Of a stretch of DNA of 64,000 nt, positions 1 through 8,397 are shown in pieces (the first letter of the stretch is position 1; every line of letters begins with the position of its first letter). The stretch is from Xanthobacter dioxanivorans (lineage in GTDB: Bacteria; Pseudomonadota; Alphaproteobacteria; Rhizobiales; Xanthobacteraceae). The notes below the pieces were generated by a model. The model was not told the DNA's origin. It was given only the letters and a program-made list of their open reading frames with translations, and did not search any database. The stretch is taken from NCBI RefSeq assembly GCF_016807805.1, contig NZ_CP063362.1, positions 6,118,501-6,182,500 on the forward strand, given 5' to 3'. The translations under genes were made by a program, and so were the position numbers.

Positions 1-120
1 GAGGAACCCGCAGAGGACGTGGCGTCCGGAAGCGGTGGGATAGCGCACAAAAGTCTTTGCATTGCAGGGCTTGCGTGACAGAATCTGTCTGTCGCGAACG
101 AAACTTTCGAGCGCTGTGCA

Positions 121-1775
121 TGGCCGATCTGCCGGAAGACATCACCGCCCTGAAGGCCGCGCTGGCGGCATCGGAACGGCGTGCCGACTTGGCCGAGATC
201 GAGCGGGACGAGGCTCTCGCGGATGCGGCCAATGCGAAGGCGAAGGCCTCCGGCATCGAAGCCCTCGTCGCCCATCTGACGCTGCGGATCGAGAAGCTGA
301 AGCGCGAGCTCTACGGCACGCGCTCCGAGCGCACGGCCCGACTTCTCGATCAGTTGGAGATGCAGCTTGAGGACGCCGAGGCGGCTCTGAGCGAAGACGA
401 ACTCGCCGCAGAGCATGCCGCGGTGAAGACGACGACGGTGGCCTCCTTCGAGCGCCGTCGCCGCGGCGGCCGCAAGCCGTTCCCCGAGCATCTGCCGCGC
501 GAGCGCGTCGTGGTACCCGGTCCCTCCGCATGCTCCTGCTGCGGCTCGGATCGCCTGCGCAAGCTTGGCGAGGACGTCACTGAGACGCTGGAGGCGATCC
601 CCCGCCGGTGGAAGGTGATCCAGACGGTACGCGAGAAGTTCACCTGCCGGGACTGCGAACGGATCAGCCAGGCGCCGGCACCGTTCCACCCGACCCCGCG
701 AGGGTTCCTCGGCCCCAACCTCCTGGCGATGATCCTGTTCGACAAGTTCGGACAACACCAGCCGCTGAACCGGCAGTCGGAGCGCTATGCCCGTGAGGGG
801 ATCGAGCTGTCGCTGTCGACGCTGGCCGACCAGGTAGGCGCCTGCGCTCATGTCCTTCAGCCGCTGCACGACCTCATTGCCGCCCACGTCCTCGCCGCCG
901 AGCGCCTGCATGGCGACGATACGACGGTGCCGATCCTGGCCAAGGGGAAGACCGTGACGGGCCGGATCTGGACCTATGTGCGCGACGATCGTCCCTTCGA
1001 CGGCCAGGGCCCGCCGGCGGCCCTATACTATGCCTCCCCGGACCGCACGGCCGAGCAACCCCAAGAGCATCTGGCGGGATGGACTGGCATTCTCCAGGCC
1101 GATGCCTACTCGGGCTATGGTCGCCTCTATGCTGAGGATCGAAGTCCCAGACCGCTCATCCAGGCGCTTTGCTGGAGCCATGCCAAACGGAAGTTCTTCG
1201 AGCTCGCCGACATCGCGAAGAATGCCCGGCGCGGAAAGAACGCGGCGTCGATCTCGCCGATGGCGCTGGAGGCGGTCAAGCGCATCGATGCACTGTTCGC
1301 AATCGAGCGCGAGGCGAACGGTCTGCATGCCGCCGAGCGTCTGGCGATCCGCCGCGAACGCTCCCTGCCGCTCCTCGCCGACTTCGAGAACTGGATGCGC
1401 ACCGAACGGGCGCGCCTGTCGCGCCACGCCGACGTCGCCAAGGCGATGGACTACATGCTGACCAAGTGGGACGCCTTTGCCCGCTTCACGACCGACGGGC
1501 GCATCTGCCTGTCGAACAACGCTGCGGAGCGAGCCCTGCGCGGCATCGCCCTTGGCCGCCGCTCGTGGACCTTCGCCGGTTCGAAGCGCGGCGCCGATCG
1601 CTGTGCCTTCATGCTGACGATGATCGCCACCGCCAAGCTCAATGATGTCGATCCGCAGGCCTGGCTCGCCGACGTCCTCGCCCGCATTGCCGACATGCCC
1701 CAAAGCCGGCTGCCTGAACTCCTGCCATGGAATTGGGCCGCGGCACCCCATCAGGATCAAGCCGTAGCTGCCTGA
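121..1775 (+). CDS. tnpC: IS66-family transposase TnpC
   Basis: DDE transposase of the IS66 family, about 551 residues from the ATG at 121, a normal length. The N-terminal part is a charged coiled coil ending in the family motif KLKRELYGTRSER. A zinc-finger-like CxCC...C-x2-C pair follows around residues 155-200, then the catalytic core (HGDDTTVP, LQADAYSGYG) and the C-terminal motif SNNAAERALRGIALGRRSW with the final Glu. The frame is open further upstream to 57, but the start at 121 fits family length better. The tnpA and tnpB partners would lie left of the window. No clear right terminal repeat is seen in the 40 bases before the next gene, so the right end may be eroded. Confidence 0.93.
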
Positions 1776-1815
1776 CTGCGGCCTACGCCGGATGCGTACT
1801 CTCGTCGCGCCCCGA

Positions 1816-3129
1816 CTATGTGATCTTCGGGGCTGAGCCGTTGGCGGAAATGCCGTCCAACAGCATTCTGATGAGCAGATCCGTGAAAGCTGAAAGCGTA
1901 TAATATTCGTGTTGGTCGCCCTTGCCGGGATCGAACCATTCGACCGTCCAATTCAGCGCGCCCAGCATGGCCTGCCGTAGCGGAACCACCTCTATGTCGG
2001 AGCGCAAGGCTCCGGTCGTCTGCGCCTCGCGCAACAGCCGATCCCAGAACTCCGCGTATTGGTGTCGAACAGGCCGGTGGCGCGAGCGGATTCCTTCCGG
2101 CAGCATCCCATAGATGCGGATGTTGGCGGAGGTAAACTCGCTGGCACGGAACAAATATGCCATGTGTGTCGCGATTGCGGTCGTGATGCGGTTTCTATGA
2201 TCCTCCTTGTTCGTCCATATGGCGGTCGCATGACTGACGCCGTTCAAGAGATCACGCAGGCCCAGGTCGAGCACCTCGTCGAGAATTTTCTCCTTCGAGC
2301 CGAAATGGTAATAGACGCTGCCTGCCTCAAGGCCCGCTTCCGATGCGACTCGGCGCATTGTTGCGGCCTTGTACCCGCTCTCTCGCAAGACTCGCGCGGC
2401 CGCGCGAAGGATCTGATGGCGGGTTCGTTCGGCCTTCCCTGCTGGTTCGAGTCCATCCGTTAGGTCAATAAATTCGACCGATTTTCGGACCGTCCCGCCA
2501 CGTTTGGTGCACATGCCGTCGAGCAGCAGTTCCGACAAGCGTTCCGACAGCAGACTGACCGGATAACGTTCGCTGTCGTACCATTCCGCTGTCCAGTTCA
2601 TGGCCCCGAGGATGAACTGGCTGACCAGGGTGACAGAGATGTCACCGCGCAGATTGCCGGCGTCCTGATGGTGCTGCAAAAATGATCGCCAGAGCTGCGC
2701 ATAGGCCTCTCGCAAGGGTCGATGCGCTCTGCGGCGCTTGTCCGACAATATAGGGAAGTTCCTGATATTCGCCGAAGTGAAATCACTTTCCTTCAGAAGG
2801 AAACAAAGGTGAGTATCGACAAGCTGCGCGAACGTTTTCCGGAATGGGTCATCTTCCGCCCGCGCCCGTTCAACATTCCTCCGAATCTGCTCGTAGAGTT
2901 GTCTAACCCCAATATCGAGGACCTCGTCCAGGATCTGATCCTTCGACTTGAAATGGTAATAGATGCTGCCGGCTTCCAGGTTCGCCGCCTCGGCGATCCG
3001 CCGCATGGTGGTCGCGTTGTATCCCTCTTTGCTAAACAGCTTCGCCGCCGCCAGGAGGATCGCGCGACGCGTCTGCACCGATTTCCCATACGGCTCGTCG
3101 CCGGGGCTATGGGGGAGGTTTTCTTCCAT
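1816..3129 (-). CDS. Tandem (double) TetR-family regulator
   Basis: One 437-residue chain holding two complete TetR units. Unit 1 is about residues 16-210 and unit 2 about 232-430. Both carry a TetR helix-turn-helix (TMRRIAEAANLEAGSIYYHF at 41-60; the equivalent near 257-276) and a similar ligand-binding half with ESDFTSANIR / ASEFTSANIR and GAMNWTAEW / GALNWTVEW. A usual TetR protein is about 200 residues and dimerises, so this looks like an internal duplication giving a covalent pseudo-dimer. It is divergent from the BadH-like gene, with the palindrome at 3174-3193 between them, and the same palindrome recurs in front of other acyl-CoA genes. It is probably an acyl-CoA-responsive repressor of modules A and D (inference). 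Confidence 0.9.
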   Translation of the reverse strand: MEENLPHSPGDEPYGKSVQTRRAILLAAAKLFSKEGYNATTMRRIAEAANLEAGSIYYHFKSKDQILDEVLDIGVRQLYEQIRRNVERARAEDDPFRKTFAQLVDTHLCFLLKESDFTSANIRNFPILSDKRRRAHRPLREAYAQLWRSFLQHHQDAGNLRGDISVTLVSQFILGAMNWTAEWYDSERYPVSLLSERLSELLLDGMCTKRGGTVRKSVEFIDLTDGLEPAGKAERTRHQILRAAARVLRESGYKAATMRRVASEAGLEAGSVYYHFGSKEKILDEVLDLGLRDLLNGVSHATAIWTNKEDHRNRITTAIATHMAYLFRASEFTSANIRIYGMLPEGIRSRHRPVRHQYAEFWDRLLREAQTTGALRSDIEVVPLRQAMLGALNWTVEWFDPGKGDQHEYYTLSAFTDLLIRMLLDGISANGSAPKIT

Positions 3130-3173
3130 GGATCTGTCTTTCGACGCTGGACGTCAGTTTATCAGTTGAGGTA

Positions 3174-3193
3174 ATTCGAACAAGCGTTAGAAT
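3174..3193. promoter_or_regulatory. Putative TetR operator 1 (ATTCGAAC-N4-GTTAGAAT)
   Basis: A 20-bp inverted repeat with 8-bp half-sites differing at one position, spacer AAGC, in the 113-bp gap between the divergent double-TetR gene (start 3129) and the BadH-like gene (start 3243). It matches the palindromes at 10464-10483 and 56387-56406 in half-site sequence and in the 4-bp spacer. Recognition by the adjacent double TetR is inferred. Confidence 0.7.
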
Positions 3194-3242
3194 GCGCAAC
3201 CATTCCACCGTGCCTGCGACGCCGGCAAAAGGAGAAACGGGA

Positions 3243-4004
3243 ATGCGCGGACTGAGAGGCAAGAGGGTGATCGTAACGGGTGGCGGAAGCGGAATCGGGC
3301 GGGCGATCTGCGCCCGCTTCGCCGAGGAAGGAGCCGAGGTTGCGGTTTTCGACCTCAATGAAGACGGCGCCCGGCAAACCGTCGGAACGATCGAAGATGC
3401 AGGCGGCAGGGCGCGTGCATACACCGTCGACATCACCGACCGCAAGGCCGTGGACGCCGCAGTGGCCGAGTTTGAGGCCGGTGGGCCGATCGACGTTTTG
3501 GTTAACAATGCCGGATGGGATGAGATCAAGCCGTTCCTCGAGACCGATGTTGATCTGTGGAGGAAGATCATAGACATCAACCTCTACGGCCCCCTTCATA
3601 TGCATCATGCTGTTCTTCCGGGCATGGTAAGGAATGGGTCCGGCCGCGTCGTGAACATCAGTTCGGATGCGGGCCGCGTCGGCTCTTCGGGCGAGGCGGT
3701 CTATTCGGCCTGCAAAGGCGGCATCATTTCCTTTACCAAGACTGTCGCGCGGGAACTGGCCCGCAAGGGCATTCAACTCAACGCGGTCGCGCCCGGTCCG
3801 ACAGACACCCCGCTATTCGCAGAAGTCGCCAAGGGCGAGGCCGGAGAAAAGATTGCGGAAGGCCTGAAACGGGCGATCCCCATGAAACGTCTCGCCCAGC
3901 CGACGGACTATCCCGGGATTGTGTGCTTCCTCGCCTCGGACGATGCCGGATTCATAACCGGACAAGTCATTTCCGTATCGGGCGGGCTGTCAATGCACGG
4001 TTGA
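3243..4004 (+). CDS. badH: BadH-like 2-hydroxycyclohexanecarboxyl-CoA dehydrogenase (SDR)
   Basis: Short-chain dehydrogenase of 253 residues, complete. It shows the Rossmann motif TGGGSGIG near residue 12, NNAGWD near 87, the catalytic Ser (SSDAGRVGSS) and the YSACK (YxxxK) motif. Runs such as HMHHAVLPGM, RVGSSGEAVY and DDAGFITGQV are what I recall of Rhodopseudomonas BadH, which oxidises 2-hydroxycyclohexanecarboxyl-CoA to the 2-keto compound before ring opening. The start at 3243 follows a good ribosome site (AAAGGAGAAACGGGA); an in-frame ATG at 3192 overlaps the operator and is less likely. A terminator follows at 4059. Substituted alicyclic acyl-CoAs are possible substrates. No BadI-type hydrolase was recognised in the window. 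Confidence 0.8.
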   Translation: MRGLRGKRVIVTGGGSGIGRAICARFAEEGAEVAVFDLNEDGARQTVGTIEDAGGRARAYTVDITDRKAVDAAVAEFEAGGPIDVLVNNAGWDEIKPFLETDVDLWRKIIDINLYGPLHMHHAVLPGMVRNGSGRVVNISSDAGRVGSSGEAVYSACKGGIISFTKTVARELARKGIQLNAVAPGPTDTPLFAEVAKGEAGEKIAEGLKRAIPMKRLAQPTDYPGIVCFLASDDAGFITGQVISVSGGLSMHG

Positions 4005-4058
4005 GAGGCCGCACGGTGCTTTCCGGTTCCGAACGATGTCAAGGCTTCCTCCCCACTT

Positions 4059-4085
4059 GGCCGCATTTCAGTGCGGCCCCTTTTT
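4059..4085 (+). terminator. Rho-independent terminator after the BadH-like gene
   Basis: A 7-bp GC-rich stem (GGCCGCA / TGCGGCC) with the 6-nt loop TTTCAG, followed by CC and a run of T. It lies 55 bases after the BadH-like stop codon and 20 bases before the next start, so it separates the dehydrogenase from the ligase operon. Confidence 0.85.
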
Positions 4086-4105
4086 ATTAGGTCAGAAGAT
4101 CGGTG

Positions 4106-6043
4106 ATGTTCGAGGCCGACCAAACCATCAAGGAAACAAGTGCGCTCGCGGCATTCATGAACCGTTGTGACGTCGCGAACTACGAGGAATTGGTCGAACG
4201 CGCATGCAGTGACCCGGATTGGTTCTGGACGCAAATTCTCGACCTCACCCGCATTCGTTTCGCCCGCCCGTACGACCGTCTGCGCGAAATCGGCGCCGGA
4301 CCGGAGAACATCCGCTGGGGAATCGGCGGCGCACTGAATCTCACCGAAACCTGTCTCGACGCGCACATCGAGAAGGGGCTCGGCGATAAGACAGCGATCG
4401 ACTGGGTGGGCGAAGACGGCAGCCGCCAGCAATGGAGCTATTCCCGGCTTGCCGAGGAAGCCGCGCGCGTTGCCTCCGCCCTCTCGGCGCGTGGGGTGAA
4501 GCCCAGCCAGGGCGTCGGCATCTACATGCCGATGATCCCCGAGATCGAGGCCGTGCTTCTGGGCATCGCGCGGCTGGGCGCCGTGGCGGTCCCGCTATTT
4601 TCCGGGTTTGCGCCGCATGCCATCGTCACCCGCCTGAACGACGCCCGTGCCGTCGCCGTGCTGACTGCGGATGCGACGCCCCGGCGGGGCAAGCCGGTCT
4701 GGATGGAGGCCACCCTGGCAGAGGCACTGGCGGAGGTGCCCTCGGTGCATACCGTGTTCAGCCTGCGGCGCTTCGGCGGCCCAGTGGCGGATCCGGCCCG
4801 CGATCTCGACTGGCAGGAAACCATCGGTAAAGCCGACGCGACGCGGCCGGCGCATCCGGTGGAGACCGATGCACCGCTGCTCATCGCCTACACCTCGGGC
4901 ACGACCGGCAAGCCCAAGGGAGTGGTTCACACGCATTTGGGCGTACAGGCCAAGGCCACGGCCGATTTTCTGCTGTGTCTCGACATGAAGCACGACGACC
5001 GCCACCTGTGGATGACGGACATGGGTTGGGTGATGGGGCCCCTCACGCTGACTTCGGTGCTGCTTGCGGGCGCCACATTGGTGCTCGCCGAAGGAGCGCC
5101 CTCGATGCCGGGCGATCCCTTCCGCCTACTGCGGCTGGCCGCCGAGAACAAAGTTACTCATATAGGCGTTGCACCAACGCTGGTGCGGCAATTCCTGACG
5201 CAGGATCCCGCGCCGCTGCGGGGGTACGATCTTTCCGCATTGCGTATCGTCGCCTCGACCGGCGAGCGCTGGACCGACGATGCCTGGCTTTGGCACCTGG
5301 AGCATATCTGCCGGCACCACGCGGTACCGCTCAACATTTCGGGTGGAACCGAGCTCTTTGGCGCAATCCTTACCTCTACCGTGCTGCACGAGGTGAAGCC
5401 GGGCGGCTTTTCGGGTCAGGCGCTGGGCGTCGGCGCCAAGGTGCTGCGCGTGGACGGCAGCGAGGCTGCGCCGGGCGAGGTCGGGGAATTGGTCGTCACC
5501 CAGCCGCCGATGGGGCTGACGCCGACGATCTGGGGCGACAAAAAGCGCTATCTCGACACCTACTGGTCCACGTTTCCCGGCATCTGGCGCCATGGCGACT
5601 GGGCGCGGCGCGATCCGGACGGCACCTGGTTTATCCTCGGCCGTTCCGACGACACGCTGAACATTGCCGGCAAGCGCATCGGGCCACCGGAGATCGAGGC
5701 GGCGCTGACCGAAACGGGGAAAGTTGTGGATGCAGCGGCGATACCCGTCCCCGACCCCATAAAGGGTACAATGGTGATTTGCATCTGCGTCACGGCGCCC
5801 GGTGTGACGCCCGATGACAGGCTCGTCGAGCAGCTCAAGGACCGCGTCGGCGAGGTGGTTTCGAGGCCCTTCCGCCCGAGCGAGATCCATTTCGTCGAGG
5901 CGCTGCCCAAGACCCGCAGCATGAAGACGATGCGCCGGATCGTGCGCGCCGCCTTCCTGGACGAGGATCCGGGCGACCTCTCCTCGATCAGCAATCCCGA
6001 AACGATGGAGGCCATCGCGGCCCTGAGAAAGGACAAGCCATGA
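4106..6043 (+). CDS. Acetyl/acetoacetyl-CoA-synthetase-like AMP-forming acyl-CoA ligase
   Basis: ANL-superfamily ligase of 645 residues, full length. It has an ACS-type N-terminal region (SDPDWFWTQI), the P-loop YTSGTTGKPKG near residues 263-273, the A5-like motif ISGGTELFGA, the hinge region HGDWARRDPDGTWFILGRSDDTLNIAGKRIG and the C-terminal catalytic Lys in KTRSMKTMRR. It activates a carboxylic acid with ATP and CoA through an acyl-adenylate. It starts 20 bases after a terminator and overlaps the NmrA gene by ATGA, so it heads an operon with NmrA, AraC and thioesterase genes. The substrate is unknown. The context suggests the entry acid of the BadH-like pathway, or acetoacetate released by the HMG-lyase-like step. 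Confidence 0.85.
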   Translation: MFEADQTIKETSALAAFMNRCDVANYEELVERACSDPDWFWTQILDLTRIRFARPYDRLREIGAGPENIRWGIGGALNLTETCLDAHIEKGLGDKTAIDWVGEDGSRQQWSYSRLAEEAARVASALSARGVKPSQGVGIYMPMIPEIEAVLLGIARLGAVAVPLFSGFAPHAIVTRLNDARAVAVLTADATPRRGKPVWMEATLAEALAEVPSVHTVFSLRRFGGPVADPARDLDWQETIGKADATRPAHPVETDAPLLIAYTSGTTGKPKGVVHTHLGVQAKATADFLLCLDMKHDDRHLWMTDMGWVMGPLTLTSVLLAGATLVLAEGAPSMPGDPFRLLRLAAENKVTHIGVAPTLVRQFLTQDPAPLRGYDLSALRIVASTGERWTDDAWLWHLEHICRHHAVPLNISGGTELFGAILTSTVLHEVKPGGFSGQALGVGAKVLRVDGSEAAPGEVGELVVTQPPMGLTPTIWGDKKRYLDTYWSTFPGIWRHGDWARRDPDGTWFILGRSDDTLNIAGKRIGPPEIEAALTETGKVVDAAAIPVPDPIKGTMVICICVTAPGVTPDDRLVEQLKDRVGEVVSRPFRPSEIHFVEALPKTRSMKTMRRIVRAAFLDEDPGDLSSISNPETMEAIAALRKDKP

Positions 6044-6894
6044 TCACGGTCTTCGGAGCCACGGGCACCACCGGCGCCCCACTGGTGGAAGCGCTTCTCA
6101 CCAGGGGCGCGAGGCTGCGTGCCGTCACCGTCCAGCCTGCGAAGGCTGCGGCGCTGGTGGCGAAGGGTTGCGATGCCGCCGTGGCGGATTTCGGCGACCG
6201 CGACGCTTTGGAACGCGCCTGCCAAGGAGCGGAGAAGGCCTATCTCGTGACGCCGCCGCATCAGGACATGCGCCGCTGGAAGGCCAATGCCATCGCCGCG
6301 GCCAAGGCGGCGGGCGTGCGCCATGTGGTCATGTCCACCGGACTCGGTGCTTCGCCCAGGGCGCGGCTGACCTTCGGGATGTGGCATTCCGAAAGCCAGG
6401 AACTGCTGAAGGACAGCGGCATGGACTGGACCTTGGTTCAGCCCACCTATTTCATGCAAAACCTTCTGTGGCAGGCTGAAAATATCGTCTCCGATGGCGT
6501 CTATTATGACGATCTGGGTGGGCCGGTGGCGTGGGTCGACGCCCGTGACATCGCCGATGTGGCGGTCGAGGCGCTGCTTGGCGCGGGCCATGCTGGCAAG
6601 GCCTATGGCCTGACGGGCGCGGAGGCGTTGACCGGCGAGGAGATCGCCTCTCTCCTCAGCGAGGCGACAGGCCGCGCGGTGACATGCGCCTCCTTGCCGC
6701 CGAATCAGGCCAAGGCGCACATGATTGCGAACGGCATGCACCCCGACGTCGCCGCCGCCATGGTGGAGTTGGCCTCGCTCGCAGCCAAGGGCTATCTCGC
6801 CGGCATTGAGACCACGGTCAGCGAGGTGCTCGGCCGCCCAGCGCGCCGCTTCCGCGACTTTGTGGCCGGGAACAGGCATGCCTACGTCGGATAA
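6040..6894 (+). CDS. NmrA-family NAD(P)-binding protein
   Basis: Atypical short-chain reductase-like protein of 284 residues. An N-terminal VFGATGTTGAP motif (GxxGxxG) binds the dinucleotide, and a STGLGAS segment near residue 105 follows. The usual catalytic YxxxK motif is not evident, so it may be an NADPH-quinone-reductase-like enzyme or a redox sensor. The start overlaps the ligase stop by ATGA and its 3' end overlaps the AraC start by 17 bases, so translation of the three is coupled. Its role in the pathway is not known. Confidence 0.8.
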   Translation: MITVFGATGTTGAPLVEALLTRGARLRAVTVQPAKAAALVAKGCDAAVADFGDRDALERACQGAEKAYLVTPPHQDMRRWKANAIAAAKAAGVRHVVMSTGLGASPRARLTFGMWHSESQELLKDSGMDWTLVQPTYFMQNLLWQAENIVSDGVYYDDLGGPVAWVDARDIADVAVEALLGAGHAGKAYGLTGAEALTGEEIASLLSEATGRAVTCASLPPNQAKAHMIANGMHPDVAAAMVELASLAAKGYLAGIETTVSEVLGRPARRFRDFVAGNRHAYVG

Positions 6895-7612
6895 GGCGGC
6901 GCCCGCGCCGCTTTATCTCGAGCTCGCGCCGCCGGCCGGGGCCCCCGCCCAGATCGACCATTTCTTCGTCTACTGCGATTGCGGCCTCTTGTCGGGTCCC
7001 GGCACCGGCCGCTTCGCCACCGATCTCTTTACGCTTTCCCTGACGCTGCGCGGCGGAGCCGATCGCGGCCCGCGCCTCGACCTCGAACCGCCCCGCCCCG
7101 CCTTCAGCCCGCGCCACGCGCCCTTCAAGGGCGTGATCGCCGGAATGCGCCTCGACGCCGCGCCCCACCTTCTCCCCTCCGAAGGTAATCTGGACGCGCT
7201 GACCCTTGCTCTTCTGGCAGTGGCGGAGAACGGTGAGGCCTGGGCGCCGCTTGTTGCGGCACTCGACCAGCTCGCCTGCGACCTGACCTTCTCCGGTAGC
7301 CACTCCGCCCCCGCCAGCGCGCGAAGTGAACGGCGTTGCGTCCGCGCGACCGCCGGCATGTCGCGACGGCGGCTTACCGCCACCCGGCGTTTCCGGACCC
7401 TGCTGGACGGGCTTGCGGCGCGCGATCAGGCGTTAAGCGAACTGGCGCTTGATGCAGGGTACTACGACCAGTCGCACATGTCGGCTGCCTGCCGCGCCTT
7501 CGCCGGCGCCCCACCGGGCGTGCTCCGCCGCCTTGCCGGTGCGCGGCCCTCTGGCCGTTTCTTCCAAGATCAGGGACTCGAAACCCGCCTAAGATTGGTT
7601 ATTGATCCCTGA
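6878..7612 (+). CDS. AraC-type helix-turn-helix regulator
   Basis: 244 residues from the ATG at 6878, which overlaps the end of the NmrA gene. The N-terminal part (about 1-150) has no familiar domain. The C-terminal part carries the AraC double helix-turn-helix: MSRRRLTATRRFRTLL, then ALSELALDAGYYDQSHMSAACRAFAGAPPGVLRR, which fits the family's second helix-turn-helix. A longer upstream frame exists but lies within NmrA and is not expected to be used. Being inside the ligase-thioesterase operon, it may sense a pathway intermediate. Effector and targets are not visible. Confidence 0.8.
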   Translation: MPTSDKAAPAPLYLELAPPAGAPAQIDHFFVYCDCGLLSGPGTGRFATDLFTLSLTLRGGADRGPRLDLEPPRPAFSPRHAPFKGVIAGMRLDAAPHLLPSEGNLDALTLALLAVAENGEAWAPLVAALDQLACDLTFSGSHSAPASARSERRCVRATAGMSRRRLTATRRFRTLLDGLAARDQALSELALDAGYYDQSHMSAACRAFAGAPPGVLRRLAGARPSGRFFQDQGLETRLRLVIDP

Positions 7613-7629
7613 CGAGGAGCAGACAGGCC

Positions 7630-8085
7630 ATGCCCGGTTTCGAGCCGAGGACCCCCGATTTCGACGCACGCGTGCGCGACAGTTTCGGACGCCAAAAGGT
7701 GATGCACACGCTGGGCATCACCATTGCCGACCTGTCGCCCGGGCGCATCGTTCTGGAGATGGCGCACAACGAAGCGCTGACCCAGCAGCACGGCTTCGTT
7801 CACGCCGGCATCGTCTCGACAGCGCTCGACAGCGCTTGCGGCTACGCCGCCTTCTCGCTGATGCCGGCCGAAGCGGCGGTGCTGACCGTGGAGTTCAAAA
7901 TCAACCTCCTCAACCCAGCCGAGGGCGAGCGCTTCCGCTTCCAGGCCGAGGTGGTCAAGCCCGGTCGCACCCTCACCATCTGCGAGGCGCGCGCCCATGC
8001 GCTGAAGGGTGGGACAGAGAAGCTGGTCGCCACGATGACCGGTACGTTGATGGCGCTGTTCGGACGGACGGGCGTCAGCGGATAG
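7630..8085 (+). CDS. PaaI-like hotdog-fold thioesterase
   Basis: Complete 151-residue hotdog protein. The motif QQHGFVHAGIVSTALDSACGYAAFS contains the HGG-like catalytic segment of PaaI/YdiI thioesterases, and the central strand VLTVEFKINLLNPA is typical. It hydrolyses acyl-CoA thioesters and may release CoA from dead-end intermediates. It lies 17 bases after the AraC gene with AGGAGCAGACAGGCC before the ATG, so it probably ends the 4106-8085 operon. Confidence 0.88.
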   Translation: MPGFEPRTPDFDARVRDSFGRQKVMHTLGITIADLSPGRIVLEMAHNEALTQQHGFVHAGIVSTALDSACGYAAFSLMPAEAAVLTVEFKINLLNPAEGERFRFQAEVVKPGRTLTICEARAHALKGGTEKLVATMTGTLMALFGRTGVSG

Positions 8086-8103
8086 GCGCAGTCGAGGCAG
8101 GCC

Positions 8104-8331
8104 TCAGTTGGCCTCGCGCTCGATCCAGGTTTCCAGGACGTGGCGCTGGATCTTGCCGCTGGTCGAGCGGGAGAAGTCTTCGGAAGCGATGAAGCGGATC
8201 TTGCGCGGCCGCTTATAGCCGGCCATTTGCTCGCGGCAAAACCGCATCAGCTCATCAGCATTCGGCATTCGGGGCTCGAGCGCAAGTACCCGTTTTTGCG
8301 CGCGCTCCCGTGCGAAACATCGAATAGACAT
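8104..8331 (-). pseudogene. C-terminal remnant of an AMP-forming acyl-CoA ligase
   Basis: A 75-codon frame whose last 50 residues match the C-terminal lid of ANL ligases: FCREQMAGYKRPRKIRF, then STSGKIQRHVL with the catalytic Lys position. The adenylation core (about 450 residues) is absent, and the sequence upstream to 8397 contains no more of it, so the gene was deleted down to its tail. With its flanks it accounts for the 312-base stretch 8086-8397. The first 20 residues of the frame are probably not part of the ancestral protein. Confidence 0.75.
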
Positions 8332-8397
8332 CCGCCTGCCCGGCGCGGGCCACCTCGGGCAGCATGATGTTCCTCCCCGACAATCGATCCTGGCTGT

